Positions 8,190 to 15,625 of a stretch of DNA of 64,000 nucleotides are shown here, one piece after another. Under the pieces are notes generated by a model. It was not told the origin of the DNA, did not search any database, and worked only from the letters and a program-made list of their open reading frames with translations. Position 1 is the stretch's first letter, and the number at the start of each line of letters is the position of its first letter. The position numbers and the translations under genes were made by a program. Source of the DNA: Rhodanobacter soli (lineage in GTDB: Bacteria > Pseudomonadota > Gammaproteobacteria > Xanthomonadales > Rhodanobacteraceae); NCBI RefSeq assembly GCF_040548735.1, contig NZ_JBEPSD010000002.1, forward strand, positions 62,001-126,000, in the 5' to 3' direction.

Positions 8190-9175
8190 GCAGCGTGCAA
8201 CCTTTTGGCATCAGCGACGACGACCGTCGTCCGCCATCAAGCGATCTTCTGGAAGTCGTCCAGCGCGGCCTCGGCGCGAAGCCCAAGCGGCTGCCGTCGT
8301 GGCTGTTCTACGACGAGCGCGGCTCGATGCTGTTCGAGCGAATCTGCGAGCAGCCGGAGTATTACCTCACGCGCTGCGAGACCGCGCTGATGGATGAGCA
8401 CGCGCCCGGCATCGCCGATGAACTCGGTGCCGACGTGCGCCTGGTCGAGTACGGCAGCGGCAATGCGCACAAGACCCGCATGCTGCTCGAACACCTGCAT
8501 GCGCCGGTGGCCTACGTGCCGGTGGAGATTTCGCCGGAGCCGCTGCGGCAAAGCGTCGAGCGGCTGGCGGCGGCGTTCCCGCAGCTGCCGCTGCAGCCGC
8601 TGTGCGCGGATTTCAGCAAGCCGCTGCGACTGCCGATTCCGCCACGCGCGCCGCGGCGCACCGTGCTGTATTTCCCCGGCTCCACCATCGGCAATTTCGA
8701 GAACCGCGAAGCCGCCGTGCTGCTGCGCAAGATGCGCAACGAGATGGGCGATGCCGGCGGCATCCTGATCGGTGTGGACCTGAAGAAGGATCCCGCGCTG
8801 ATCGAGGCGGCCTACAATGACCGCGCCGGCGTCACCGCCGAGTTCACCCTGAACATGCTGGCGCGGCTGAACCGCGAGATCGGCAGCAACTTCGAGCTGT
8901 CGGCGTTCGCGCATCGCGCGCATTACAACCCGATGGCCGGACGCATCGAGACGCACCTCGTCAGCCGCCGCGAGCAGCAGGTCAAAGTCGGCCGCGTGAA
9001 CGTGCCGTTCCGCGCCGACGAGGCGATCCAGGTCGAATACAGTTGCAAGTATTCGCTGGAGGACTTCGCCGCGCTGGCCGCACGCGCCGGGCTGGCCGTG
9101 AAGCGCGTGTGGACCGACCCGCAACGGATGTTCAGCGTGCAATACCTGGTGCGCGCCAGCACGCTCGCGCGCTGA
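8186..9175 (+). CDS. egtD: EgtD, L-histidine N-alpha-methyltransferase
   Basis: 329 residues, the usual EgtD size. The SAM site is seen in VEYGSGNAHKTRMLLEHL, and further signature blocks are YVPVEISPE, LYFPGSTIGNFE and GVDLKKDP. The C-terminal FSVQYLVR strand is typical. It trimethylates His to hercynine with three SAM. It is coupled to egtB by an ATGA overlap, so product and next enzyme are made together. Ergothioneine is a cytosolic thione antioxidant. No regulatory site is evident between the genes. Confidence 0.95.
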   Translation: MSSVQPFGISDDDRRPPSSDLLEVVQRGLGAKPKRLPSWLFYDERGSMLFERICEQPEYYLTRCETALMDEHAPGIADELGADVRLVEYGSGNAHKTRMLLEHLHAPVAYVPVEISPEPLRQSVERLAAAFPQLPLQPLCADFSKPLRLPIPPRAPRRTVLYFPGSTIGNFENREAAVLLRKMRNEMGDAGGILIGVDLKKDPALIEAAYNDRAGVTAEFTLNMLARLNREIGSNFELSAFAHRAHYNPMAGRIETHLVSRREQQVKVGRVNVPFRADEAIQVEYSCKYSLEDFAALAARAGLAVKRVWTDPQRMFSVQYLVRASTLAR

Positions 9176-9217
9176 GCGCGAGGCGGGCGCGCGCATCCAG
9201 GCCTGCGGCGGGTTACC

Positions 9218-10723
9218 TCATTTGACGCCGTACAACGCCTTCACGTCGCCGGTCAGCGCGGCCTGGCTGTCCGCCCGCGCGTAGAACATGTGGCCGCCGG
9301 GATAGTTCTTCACCTGCACGCGGGTCGGGTCGCCCATCGCCGGCATCTGGTCGACGATCAGCACCGAGGCCATGAACGGGCAGGACAGGTCGTCCCAGCC
9401 GTGCGCGATCAGCACGCGAAGGCCCGGATCGTTGGCGACCGCCTCGCGCAGTTGCGACACCGAACCCTTGTTCGCATCCTCGTCCTCGTGCCACAGCTTG
9501 TTCACTTCGTAGCTGAGCGCGTTGTAGCGGCCGTCGTATTTCCAGCCGACCGTCTGGGTGACGAAGTTGACCATCGCCGTGGTGGTAGGCGCGATGATGC
9601 CGTTGAGGATCGGATCGCCGGTCTGCTGGTGCGGCGCGTACGGGAACGGGTCCCAGGCGGTGACGTTGGAGTCGTAGCGGCTGCCCAGCTTGCCTTCGGC
9701 GCGATATACCTCGCGCAGATAGGCCTGGGTCTCGATGCGGCCGCCGGAGCGCTTCACGAACAGCGGATCCAGCCCGGTCAGCTCGGTGACCTTCTTCACC
9801 ACGCGATCGGTGGCCTGCGGGTCGGAGCGGCCGCGCATCAGGTCGCTGGCGTATTCGCCGCGGGTGTACTCGATGATCGGCGCCATCGCCGCGGCGCTGA
9901 GCTTGTGCTCGCGCTCCAGGTGCGCGGCGGCAATCGAGGGCAGGGTGAGCATCCACGGCAGCGGCGACACGTTCTCGTCGTCCGATGCCGCCGGGTCGAG
10001 ATAGGGCGACAGCAGCACCACGCCGTTCATCGCCACGCCGAGCCGGGTCTGCAGGTACTCGGTGATGCGCGGTCCGCGAAAGCCGCCGTAGCTCTCGCCG
10101 ACCAGATACTTGCGCGAGCTCATGCGGCCGTTCTTGACCAGCCAGTCGTAGACGATGCGCGACAGGTACTGGATGTCGTTGTCGGTGCTGTAGAACTGCT
10201 TGGTCGCTTCCTTGTCGTCGACCAGCGCGCGGCTGTAGCCGGTGCCCACCGGATCGATGAACACAAGGTCGGTGAAGCCCAGCCAGGTGCCGGGGTTGTC
10301 GTGCAGCGTCGCCGGGTCGGACGGGTTGTCGCCCTCGACGCCGAAGTTCACCCTCTTCGGTCCGATCGCGCCGAGGTTCAGGTACACCGACGAGGCGCCC
10401 GGACCGCCGTTGAGCGCGAAAGTCACCGGTCGTTCCTTGCCAGCCATGGTATAGGCGGTGAACACCACTTCGCCGGTGGTCTTGCCCTTGTCGTCACGCA
10501 CCGGCAGCGAGCCGACGGTGACCGTGTACTTGAGCGTGCGGCCGTCCACCGAGGCCGATTGCGTCACGTGCGCGTCGGCAGGCAGCGGCGGCAGCTGGAA
10601 GCCATCGCTGCTGGCCGCATCCGGCGCCGCCGGCTTGTGGGTGTCGCCGGCGAAGGCCGGGGCAATGTTGGACCCGGCCAGCACGAAGGCCGCCAGCAGG
10701 ACGGATTGCAGGGACTTGCGCAC
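9218..10723 (-). CDS. Secreted serine carboxypeptidase-like peptidase (S10)
   Basis: 501 residues with a signal peptide ending at APAFA. S10 blocks are present in order: LNGGPGASSVYLNLGAIGP (oxyanion region), DPVGTGYSRA, YLVGESYGGFRGP (nucleophile Ser), HGWDDLSCPF (Asp) and NYPGGHMFYA (His). It should remove C-terminal residues from peptides in the periplasm or outside the cell. The gene stands alone. Proteins of this bacterial S10 branch are often annotated as peptidase S10 without a known substrate. Confidence 0.9.
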   Translation of the reverse strand: MRKSLQSVLLAAFVLAGSNIAPAFAGDTHKPAAPDAASSDGFQLPPLPADAHVTQSASVDGRTLKYTVTVGSLPVRDDKGKTTGEVVFTAYTMAGKERPVTFALNGGPGASSVYLNLGAIGPKRVNFGVEGDNPSDPATLHDNPGTWLGFTDLVFIDPVGTGYSRALVDDKEATKQFYSTDNDIQYLSRIVYDWLVKNGRMSSRKYLVGESYGGFRGPRITEYLQTRLGVAMNGVVLLSPYLDPAASDDENVSPLPWMLTLPSIAAAHLEREHKLSAAAMAPIIEYTRGEYASDLMRGRSDPQATDRVVKKVTELTGLDPLFVKRSGGRIETQAYLREVYRAEGKLGSRYDSNVTAWDPFPYAPHQQTGDPILNGIIAPTTTAMVNFVTQTVGWKYDGRYNALSYEVNKLWHEDEDANKGSVSQLREAVANDPGLRVLIAHGWDDLSCPFMASVLIVDQMPAMGDPTRVQVKNYPGGHMFYARADSQAALTGDVKALYGVK

Positions 10724-10805
10724 GGTTTTTCCTCGCGGGCGAAAGCGGCAAGCTTAACCGGCCGCGCCGTGGTGGGGGTGTGCGTAAAGGCATGGGTGAT
10801 CGCGG

Positions 10806-11432
10806 TCAGCGCCGTGCCACCACCGCGGACTCCAGCCTGCCGAATGACGGCGCCATGCGCTCCATCCATCGCTCGAACGCCAGCGTGAAATCCTGCAGCG
10901 ACTGCGCGATGGACAGGTCGGTCAGCGCGCCGCCCGCATCGAAGCGGCTGGCCGCATTCGCCACGAACAGGGTCGGGGTGGGCATCACCAGGGCGCCGCA
11001 GGTATGCAGCACCTGGCGCAGCGAGGCCTGCGCCAGGCGCGTGCCCCACGGACCGCTGCTGGCGCCGAGTACGCCGACGGGTTTTTCCGACAGCACCTCG
11101 CCCGCGGGGCTTTCGCGCGAGAGCCAGTCCAGCGCGTTCTTCAGCACGCCGGGCATGGCATGGTTGTACTCGGGCGTGGCGATGATCAGGCCGTCCGCGG
11201 CGGCGATCGCCGCGCGCAGCGCCTGCACGCCGGCGGGGCCGGCCGGTTCGCGCTGCTCCAGGTCCTCGTCGAACAGCGGCACGGCGGACAGCGCGTCGTA
11301 GACGTCCAGTTGCAGCGTCGCCGGTGCCTGGGCCACGGCCGCCTGCAGCAGGGTGCGGTTCCAGGAATCGCGGCGCAGGCTGCCGGCAAGGCACAGCACG
11401 CGGCGGGCGGGAGTCGTGTGGAAGGTGGTCAT
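10806..11432 (-). CDS. NADPH-dependent FMN reductase
   Basis: 208 residues of the flavodoxin-like FMN_red family. LCLAGSLRRDSWNRTLL binds the FMN phosphate, ATPEYNHAMPGVLKNALDW is the hallmark loop over the isoalloxazine ring, and LGASSGPWGT is the third flavin segment. GGAGAT lies six bases before the ATG at 11432. It follows the LysE-type exporter by 26 bp on the same strand and is probably co-transcribed with it. Likely role: cytosolic quinone, azo or chromate reduction. The substrate cannot be assigned. Confidence 0.9.
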   Translation of the reverse strand: MTTFHTTPARRVLCLAGSLRRDSWNRTLLQAAVAQAPATLQLDVYDALSAVPLFDEDLEQREPAGPAGVQALRAAIAAADGLIIATPEYNHAMPGVLKNALDWLSRESPAGEVLSEKPVGVLGASSGPWGTRLAQASLRQVLHTCGALVMPTPTLFVANAASRFDAGGALTDLSIAQSLQDFTLAFERWMERMAPSFGRLESAVVARR

Positions 11433-11458
11433 TTCGGTATCTCCGGTGAGCCAAAGAA

Positions 11459-12055
11459 TCAGGGTTCGATCAGCAACAGGAAGGCGCAGGCCATCAGCAG
11501 GGCGCCCATCGCGATGTCGACGGCGCGGCGGACCGTGGGGCGTACCAGCCAGCGGGCCAGCCACGCGCCCAGCGCGGCCCACAGCAGCAGGCACAGGGTG
11601 GGGATCAGCACGAACAGTCCGGCCAGAGGCAGGTAATCGCGCAGGCCGGTGCTCGGCATCGCCGCCAGCACGGTCAGCACGATCACCCAGCTTTTCGGGT
11701 TGAGGAACTGGAAGCCGATCAGGCCCAGCGTTCCGGCCGGCAAGGTTGCCGGCGTGGCGGCGGCGCGTCGTGGCGCGATGCCGGCAGCGCACAGCGATAC
11801 CCCGAGCCAGACCAGGTACAGGGCACCGATCGCGCCGGCCCACCGCCGCAGTGGCGGGTGTGTGGCGAAAGCCGCGCCCGCACCCAGCGCCATCACCGCG
11901 AGCAGCAGCAGGCCGCCGCACACGATGCCGACGATCGCCGGCATCGCGCCGCGCAGGCCGGCATGCCCTGCCGCACGCAGCACCACCAGGTTGTTCGGGC
12001 CGGGCGTGATCGCGGCCACGCAGAGCAGGCCGCACACGGCGAGCAACGGATTCAT
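11459..12055 (-). CDS. LysE/RhtB-family amino acid exporter
   Basis: 198 residues with about six hydrophobic helices. The N-terminal ITPGPNNLVVLRAA is the LysE/RhtB signature, and LIGFQFLNPKSWVIVL is the conserved mid-protein motif. These inner-membrane proteins expel amino acids or their derivatives. It is divergent from a LysR gene, which is the usual regulator arrangement for such exporters, and precedes an FMN reductase. The substrate is unknown. Confidence 0.9.
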   Translation of the reverse strand: MNPLLAVCGLLCVAAITPGPNNLVVLRAAGHAGLRGAMPAIVGIVCGGLLLLAVMALGAGAAFATHPPLRRWAGAIGALYLVWLGVSLCAAGIAPRRAAATPATLPAGTLGLIGFQFLNPKSWVIVLTVLAAMPSTGLRDYLPLAGLFVLIPTLCLLLWAALGAWLARWLVRPTVRRAVDIAMGALLMACAFLLLIEP

Positions 12056-12128
12056 GGCATGTACCTCATCGCTAATGGTCGGATGAAGTACATTCTCGGG
12101 ACTGAAGTTGGTCTGTGCCGCGTGATTT

Positions 12129-12149
12129 ATGGTCTAGAATTGCGACCAT
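12129..12149. promoter_or_regulatory. Inverted repeat at the LysR start codon (candidate operator)
   Basis: ATGGTC (12129-12134), nine bases, then GACCAT (12144-12149) form a perfect 6-bp palindrome whose right arm covers the ATG of the LysR gene. A further ATGGTC half-site lies at 12075-12080 and TTGGTC at 12108-12113. The spacing suits a LysR dimer and suggests autorepression. TAGAAT between the arms (12135-12140) could be a -10 box, which would make the LysR mRNA nearly leaderless. No footprint evidence; the call rests on symmetry alone. Confidence 0.4.
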
Positions 12150-13053
12150 GAACGAGCTGCCGCTGAACGCCTTGCGTGCCTTCGCCATGGTCTATGCCCA
12201 CGGCGGCGTACGCGCCGCTGCGCGCGAGCTGGGCATGGCGCACTCCTCGGTAAGCCGGCATCTGGGCGAGCTGGATCGCTGGCTGGGGGTGCCGCTGCTG
12301 CGCACGGCGGCCGGGCGCGGCGCGCTGGTTTTCACGCCGCAGGGCGAGGCGCTGGGTCGTGCCACGCTGTCCGGCCTGCGCGAGATCGAACAGGCGGTGG
12401 CGGCGTTGCGCGAAACCCGCCCGGCGCATGCGGTGACCCTGTCCGCCTCGCCATCGTTCGCGATCCGCTGGCTGCTGCCGCGACTGCCCGCACTGGAGAA
12501 GGCGCATCCGAAGATCGAACTGTCGGTGCAGGTGGAGCAGCGCCTCGATGCGCTGGACGACGGCCGCATCGATCTGGCCATCCGCATGGGCAAGGGGCCG
12601 TGGCCGGCGCTGCATGCCGAACCGCTGATGGACGACGCGCTGTATCCGGTGATGAGCCCGGCGCTGTGGCAGGCGTCCGGACGTCCATCCAGGCCGGCTC
12701 AACTGGCCGGCCTGCGCCTGCTGCACGATCGCGATCCGCAGGCGGCGTGGGAGTTGTGGCGGCAGGCGCACGGGCCGGCGAAACTTTCGCTGCAGGGCGG
12801 CGCGCGCTACACCTCGTCCGACCTGGTGCTGCGCGCGGCGATGCAGGGCCAGGGCGTGGCGCTGGCGCGGCACCGGCTGGCGGCGGACGACGTGGCGAAC
12901 GGCAGCCTGCTGCGCCCGTTCGGCGAACTCAGCGTGCCGCTGGGACCGTCGTACTGGATCGTGCGGCCGCCCGCAAAACCGCGTGCGGCAGTGGCCGCGG
13001 TGATCGACTGGCTACGCTGGCAGGCGGCGGGTACCGGCCAGCCAGCCCTGTGA
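12148..13053 (+). CDS. LysR-family transcriptional regulator
   Basis: 301 residues. The N-terminal winged helix (LNALRAFAMVYAHGGVRAAARELGMAHSSVSRHLGELDRWLG) resembles the GcvA/AmpR branch. It is followed by an effector domain starting near VTLSASPSFAIRWLLPRLP. I use the ATG at 12148 because the family N-terminus aligns there. It is divergently transcribed from the LysE exporter with 92 bp between, and should control that exporter and the linked FMN reductase, probably on binding an amino acid. It ends directly against trxC, which converges on it. Confidence 0.92.
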   Translation: MNELPLNALRAFAMVYAHGGVRAAARELGMAHSSVSRHLGELDRWLGVPLLRTAAGRGALVFTPQGEALGRATLSGLREIEQAVAALRETRPAHAVTLSASPSFAIRWLLPRLPALEKAHPKIELSVQVEQRLDALDDGRIDLAIRMGKGPWPALHAEPLMDDALYPVMSPALWQASGRPSRPAQLAGLRLLHDRDPQAAWELWRQAHGPAKLSLQGGARYTSSDLVLRAAMQGQGVALARHRLAADDVANGSLLRPFGELSVPLGPSYWIVRPPAKPRAAVAAVIDWLRWQAAGTGQPAL

Positions 13054-13497
13054 TCAGCCGCGCGCCAGCGCGCCCTCGACGAACTGCTGCAGCTGTGCCG
13101 CGTTCAGCGCGCCAGACTGCCGCGCGATCTCGCGGCCCTGTTTGAACAGGATCAAGGTGGGAATGCTGCGGATATTGAAACGCCCGGCCAGTTGCGGCTG
13201 CGCCTCGGTATCCAGCTTGGCCAGCCGCAGGCGCGGTTCGAACTTGCCGGCGGCCTGCACGAACACCGGCGCGAAGCCGACGCACGGACCGCACCATGGC
13301 GCCCAGAAATCCACCAGCACCGGCAGGTCGCCGCGGCCGGCGATCGCGTCGAAGTTCGCCGCAGTCAGCTCCACCGGGTGTCCCTCGAACAGCGCCTGCT
13401 TGCAGCGGCCGCAGTTCGGATGCTCGCCGACCCGTTCGGCCGGCACGCGATTGAGCGCGCCGCAATGCGGACAGGGGATGGCCAGTGGTGTACTCAT
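13054..13497 (-). CDS. trxC: Thioredoxin 2 (zinc-binding, TrxC)
   Basis: 147 residues. An N-terminal zinc knuckle with two CxxC pairs (CPHC and CGRC) precedes a thioredoxin domain with active site FWAPWCGPC and the cis-Pro strand RSIPTLILF. This layout is diagnostic for TrxC, a cytosolic disulfide reductase that in E. coli is induced by OxyR and is less sensitive to oxidation of its zinc site than to heat. No OxyR-like site is obvious upstream. Length matches E. coli TrxC (139). Confidence 0.95.
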   Translation of the reverse strand: MSTPLAIPCPHCGALNRVPAERVGEHPNCGRCKQALFEGHPVELTAANFDAIAGRGDLPVLVDFWAPWCGPCVGFAPVFVQAAGKFEPRLRLAKLDTEAQPQLAGRFNIRSIPTLILFKQGREIARQSGALNAAQLQQFVEGALARG

Positions 13498-13585
13498 GGC
13501 AGACTCACTCCGAGAACAGGTCAGGCGCCGGGCGCCCACGCCGACAAGATGGCGGCGGGAGCCTCCGAATCCAAGCGGAGCCGAC

Positions 13586-14044
13586 ATGCTGCAACGTCCC
13601 GATGCATTCGCTTCACGCTGGCCGCGGCGTAGCCTGCTCGCGCTGGGCATGTTGTGGACCTCGCCGAACAGCCTGCTCGGCTTGCTGCTGGGCGTGGCCG
13701 GCCTGGCCTTCGGCGCGCGCATGCGCTGGCAGCAGCGCGAACGGGCGCTGGTGGTGCGCCGCTGGCCGTGGGGGCGCGGCGGGGCGCTGACCCTGGGCAA
13801 CGTGATCGTGCATACCGGCGAGCGCCTGGATACGCCATGCCTCACCTACGCGCATCGCGCCGGCCGTTGCATCGAACCGCCGGTGTCGCTCGCCGACCAT
13901 GAACGCGCGCACGTCTACCAGTACATGCTGCTGGGCCCGCTGTTCCTGCCGCTGTACCTGCTGTGCGGTGGGGTCAGCGCGCGCAACCCGTTCGAGCGCG
14001 CGGCCGACCGCTACGCCAGCTCGGGGCGCGGCTGGTGGCCGTGA
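13586..14044 (+). CDS. Membrane protein with HExxH motif, possible minimal zincin
   Basis: 152 residues. Two hydrophobic stretches are seen near the start (LLALGMLW...LLGLLLGVAGLAFG) and near the end (MLLGPLFLPLYLLCGGV). Between and after them lie ADHERAHVYQY, an HExxH zinc motif, and NPFERAADRYA, an ExxxAD segment like the third ligand helix of M48 and related gluzincins. GCGGAG lies upstream of the ATG. No named family is recognised. The HExxH plus downstream Glu suggests a small membrane metalloprotease or a degenerate relative of one; this is inference. It lies between trxC and an SH3 protein with no clear operon. Confidence 0.65.
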   Translation: MLQRPDAFASRWPRRSLLALGMLWTSPNSLLGLLLGVAGLAFGARMRWQQRERALVVRRWPWGRGGALTLGNVIVHTGERLDTPCLTYAHRAGRCIEPPVSLADHERAHVYQYMLLGPLFLPLYLLCGGVSARNPFERAADRYASSGRGWWP

Positions 14045-14068
14045 TCGCGCACGGCGCCGCCACGGCGA

Positions 14069-14875
14069 TCAATGGCCGTCGTGATTCCCGTGATCGTTCT
14101 TCTTGTCGGCGGATTTCGGCTTGGCATGGCCGGAGCGGGCCGGCTCGCCGTGCGCGGCGTTCGACGGGCGATGGCCTTGCTGGCTGGCCGCGTTGCCGCC
14201 GTGCGCTTCCGGCCGGGTTTGCCGGACCGGACGTGCCGCGTTGCCCTGTTGCGGCGCCGTGGGTGGACGCTGGCTGGTGGCGGGGTGCCGCTGCCGGTTG
14301 TCCTCGTAGGGCCGCGGCTGCTGGTCCTGCTGCGGGCGCATGTCGTGTGTGCTGCCCCGGCGCGGCTGCGGCCGGTCGTTGCCCGGTGACCGATGGTCGT
14401 TCAATGCACGTACCGGCGGCCGGTACGGGTGGCGCATCGGCGGCGGCGGTGGCCGGCGCACGACCGGGCGGTGGTACCAGCGCTCGCGCTCGCGATAGAA
14501 CGGCCTGCCGCGGTAGTGGCTGTCCCAGTAGGTGCTGATCACGAAGGTAATGATCGGGATGCCGATCTGCGCGCCGTAGGCTGGCAGCAGCACCGGCCGA
14601 TCCTGGTAGAAGTATTCGACATAGTTGCCGGCGACCCAGCCTCGGTTGCCGTAGGCGATCACGTCGCACCATTCCCAGCCGTCGGTGCATCCCAGCACGT
14701 CGACCTCGGTGCCCGCCGGGATCAGGTCGATCAGCGGATAGCTCGGATCGGGACCGGCGCGCAGGTTGACGTTGCCGGTGACGTAACCGTCCGCCGCGTG
14801 TGCCAGCACCGGGAAGGCCAGCGATGCCGCGGCCAGCGACAACACGGCCAGGGTAGATCGGGCAAGGCGTTTCAT
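14069..14875 (-). CDS. Secreted SH3-domain protein with Pro/Gln/His-rich tail
   Basis: 268 residues with a signal peptide (ends AHA, start at 14875). Residues ~28-90 form a bacterial SH3 domain: GYVTGNVNLRAGPDPSYPLID, IPAGTEVDVLGC, GWEWCDVIAYGNRGWVAGNYV. A short hydrophobic stretch follows, and then a long disordered tail rich in Pro, Arg, Gln and His. SH3_3 domains usually bind cell-wall peptide; the tail may sit in the periplasm or contact other proteins. Its function is unknown. Confidence 0.82.
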   Translation of the reverse strand: MKRLARSTLAVLSLAAASLAFPVLAHAADGYVTGNVNLRAGPDPSYPLIDLIPAGTEVDVLGCTDGWEWCDVIAYGNRGWVAGNYVEYFYQDRPVLLPAYGAQIGIPIITFVISTYWDSHYRGRPFYRERERWYHRPVVRRPPPPPMRHPYRPPVRALNDHRSPGNDRPQPRRGSTHDMRPQQDQQPRPYEDNRQRHPATSQRPPTAPQQGNAARPVRQTRPEAHGGNAASQQGHRPSNAAHGEPARSGHAKPKSADKKNDHGNHDGH

Positions 14876-14989
14876 GCGGGCGATCTCCAGCGAGTGGATT
14901 GGATGTCGCCGGCAGTATATGCACCTGCCTGTGTGACGCCGCCGTAGCCGCAAGACGGCGGAGTCATCTTTCGTACATCGTCGTGACGC

Positions 14990-15592
14990 TCAGGCCGTCG
15001 TGCGTGGCACGAAGCGCAGCGCCACCGAGTTCATGCAGTAGCGCAGGCCGGTCGGCCGCGGGCCGTCGTCGAAGACGTGGCCGAGGTGGCTGTCGCAGCC
15101 GGCGCAGGAAACGGCGATGCGCTCCCAGCCGAAGCTGTGGTCGCTGCGCTCGATCACGTTGCTCTTCGCGATCGGCTGCCAGAAGCTGGGCCAGCCGGTG
15201 CCGGAATCGAACTCGGTGGCCGCGTCGTACAGCGCGGTGGCGCAGGCCACGCAGCGGAACAGCCCGGGCACGGCGGGCCGCTCGTGCTCGCCGCTGAACG
15301 CGCGCTCGGTGCCCTCGCGGCGCATGATGTCGTACGCCGCCGGCGACAGCCGCTGCTGCCATTGCGCGTCGCTCAGCACCAGCTTCGCCACCTTGCGCGC
15401 GCCGAGGTCGTGGCCGGCGTCGTCGAAGATTTCCAGCAACACCTCGCCGGGCGTGCCCACCGGCGTGCTCGCCGCGGCGTACAGCCGCGGCAGCAGCAGG
15501 CCGCCGCCAACGGCCAGCAACGCGCCCCCGCCAAGGGCGGCGCGCAGGAAGCGGCGGCGGTCCATCGCGAGGGTTTCATCGATGCGGGACAT
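14990..15592 (-). CDS. msrB: Periplasmic methionine-R-sulfoxide reductase (MsrB)
   Basis: 200 residues. The start at 15592 has GGAGG five bases upstream. A Tat signal (DRRRFLRAALGGGALLAV) directs it outside the cytoplasm. The SelR domain has both structural zinc pairs (CVAC, CAGC), the signature GTGWPSFWQPI, and the catalytic Cys in GLRYCMNSVALRF. It repairs oxidised methionine in envelope proteins and needs electrons delivered across the membrane. The dipZ gene 33 bp upstream is the natural donor, and both sit under the ECF-type promoter at 17378-17403. Confidence 0.94.
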   Translation of the reverse strand: MSRIDETLAMDRRRFLRAALGGGALLAVGGGLLLPRLYAAASTPVGTPGEVLLEIFDDAGHDLGARKVAKLVLSDAQWQQRLSPAAYDIMRREGTERAFSGEHERPAVPGLFRCVACATALYDAATEFDSGTGWPSFWQPIAKSNVIERSDHSFGWERIAVSCAGCDSHLGHVFDDGPRPTGLRYCMNSVALRFVPRTTA

Positions 15593-15625
15593 GACAGCCT
15601 CCGTGGAGATGCATGCAGGGTTCAA

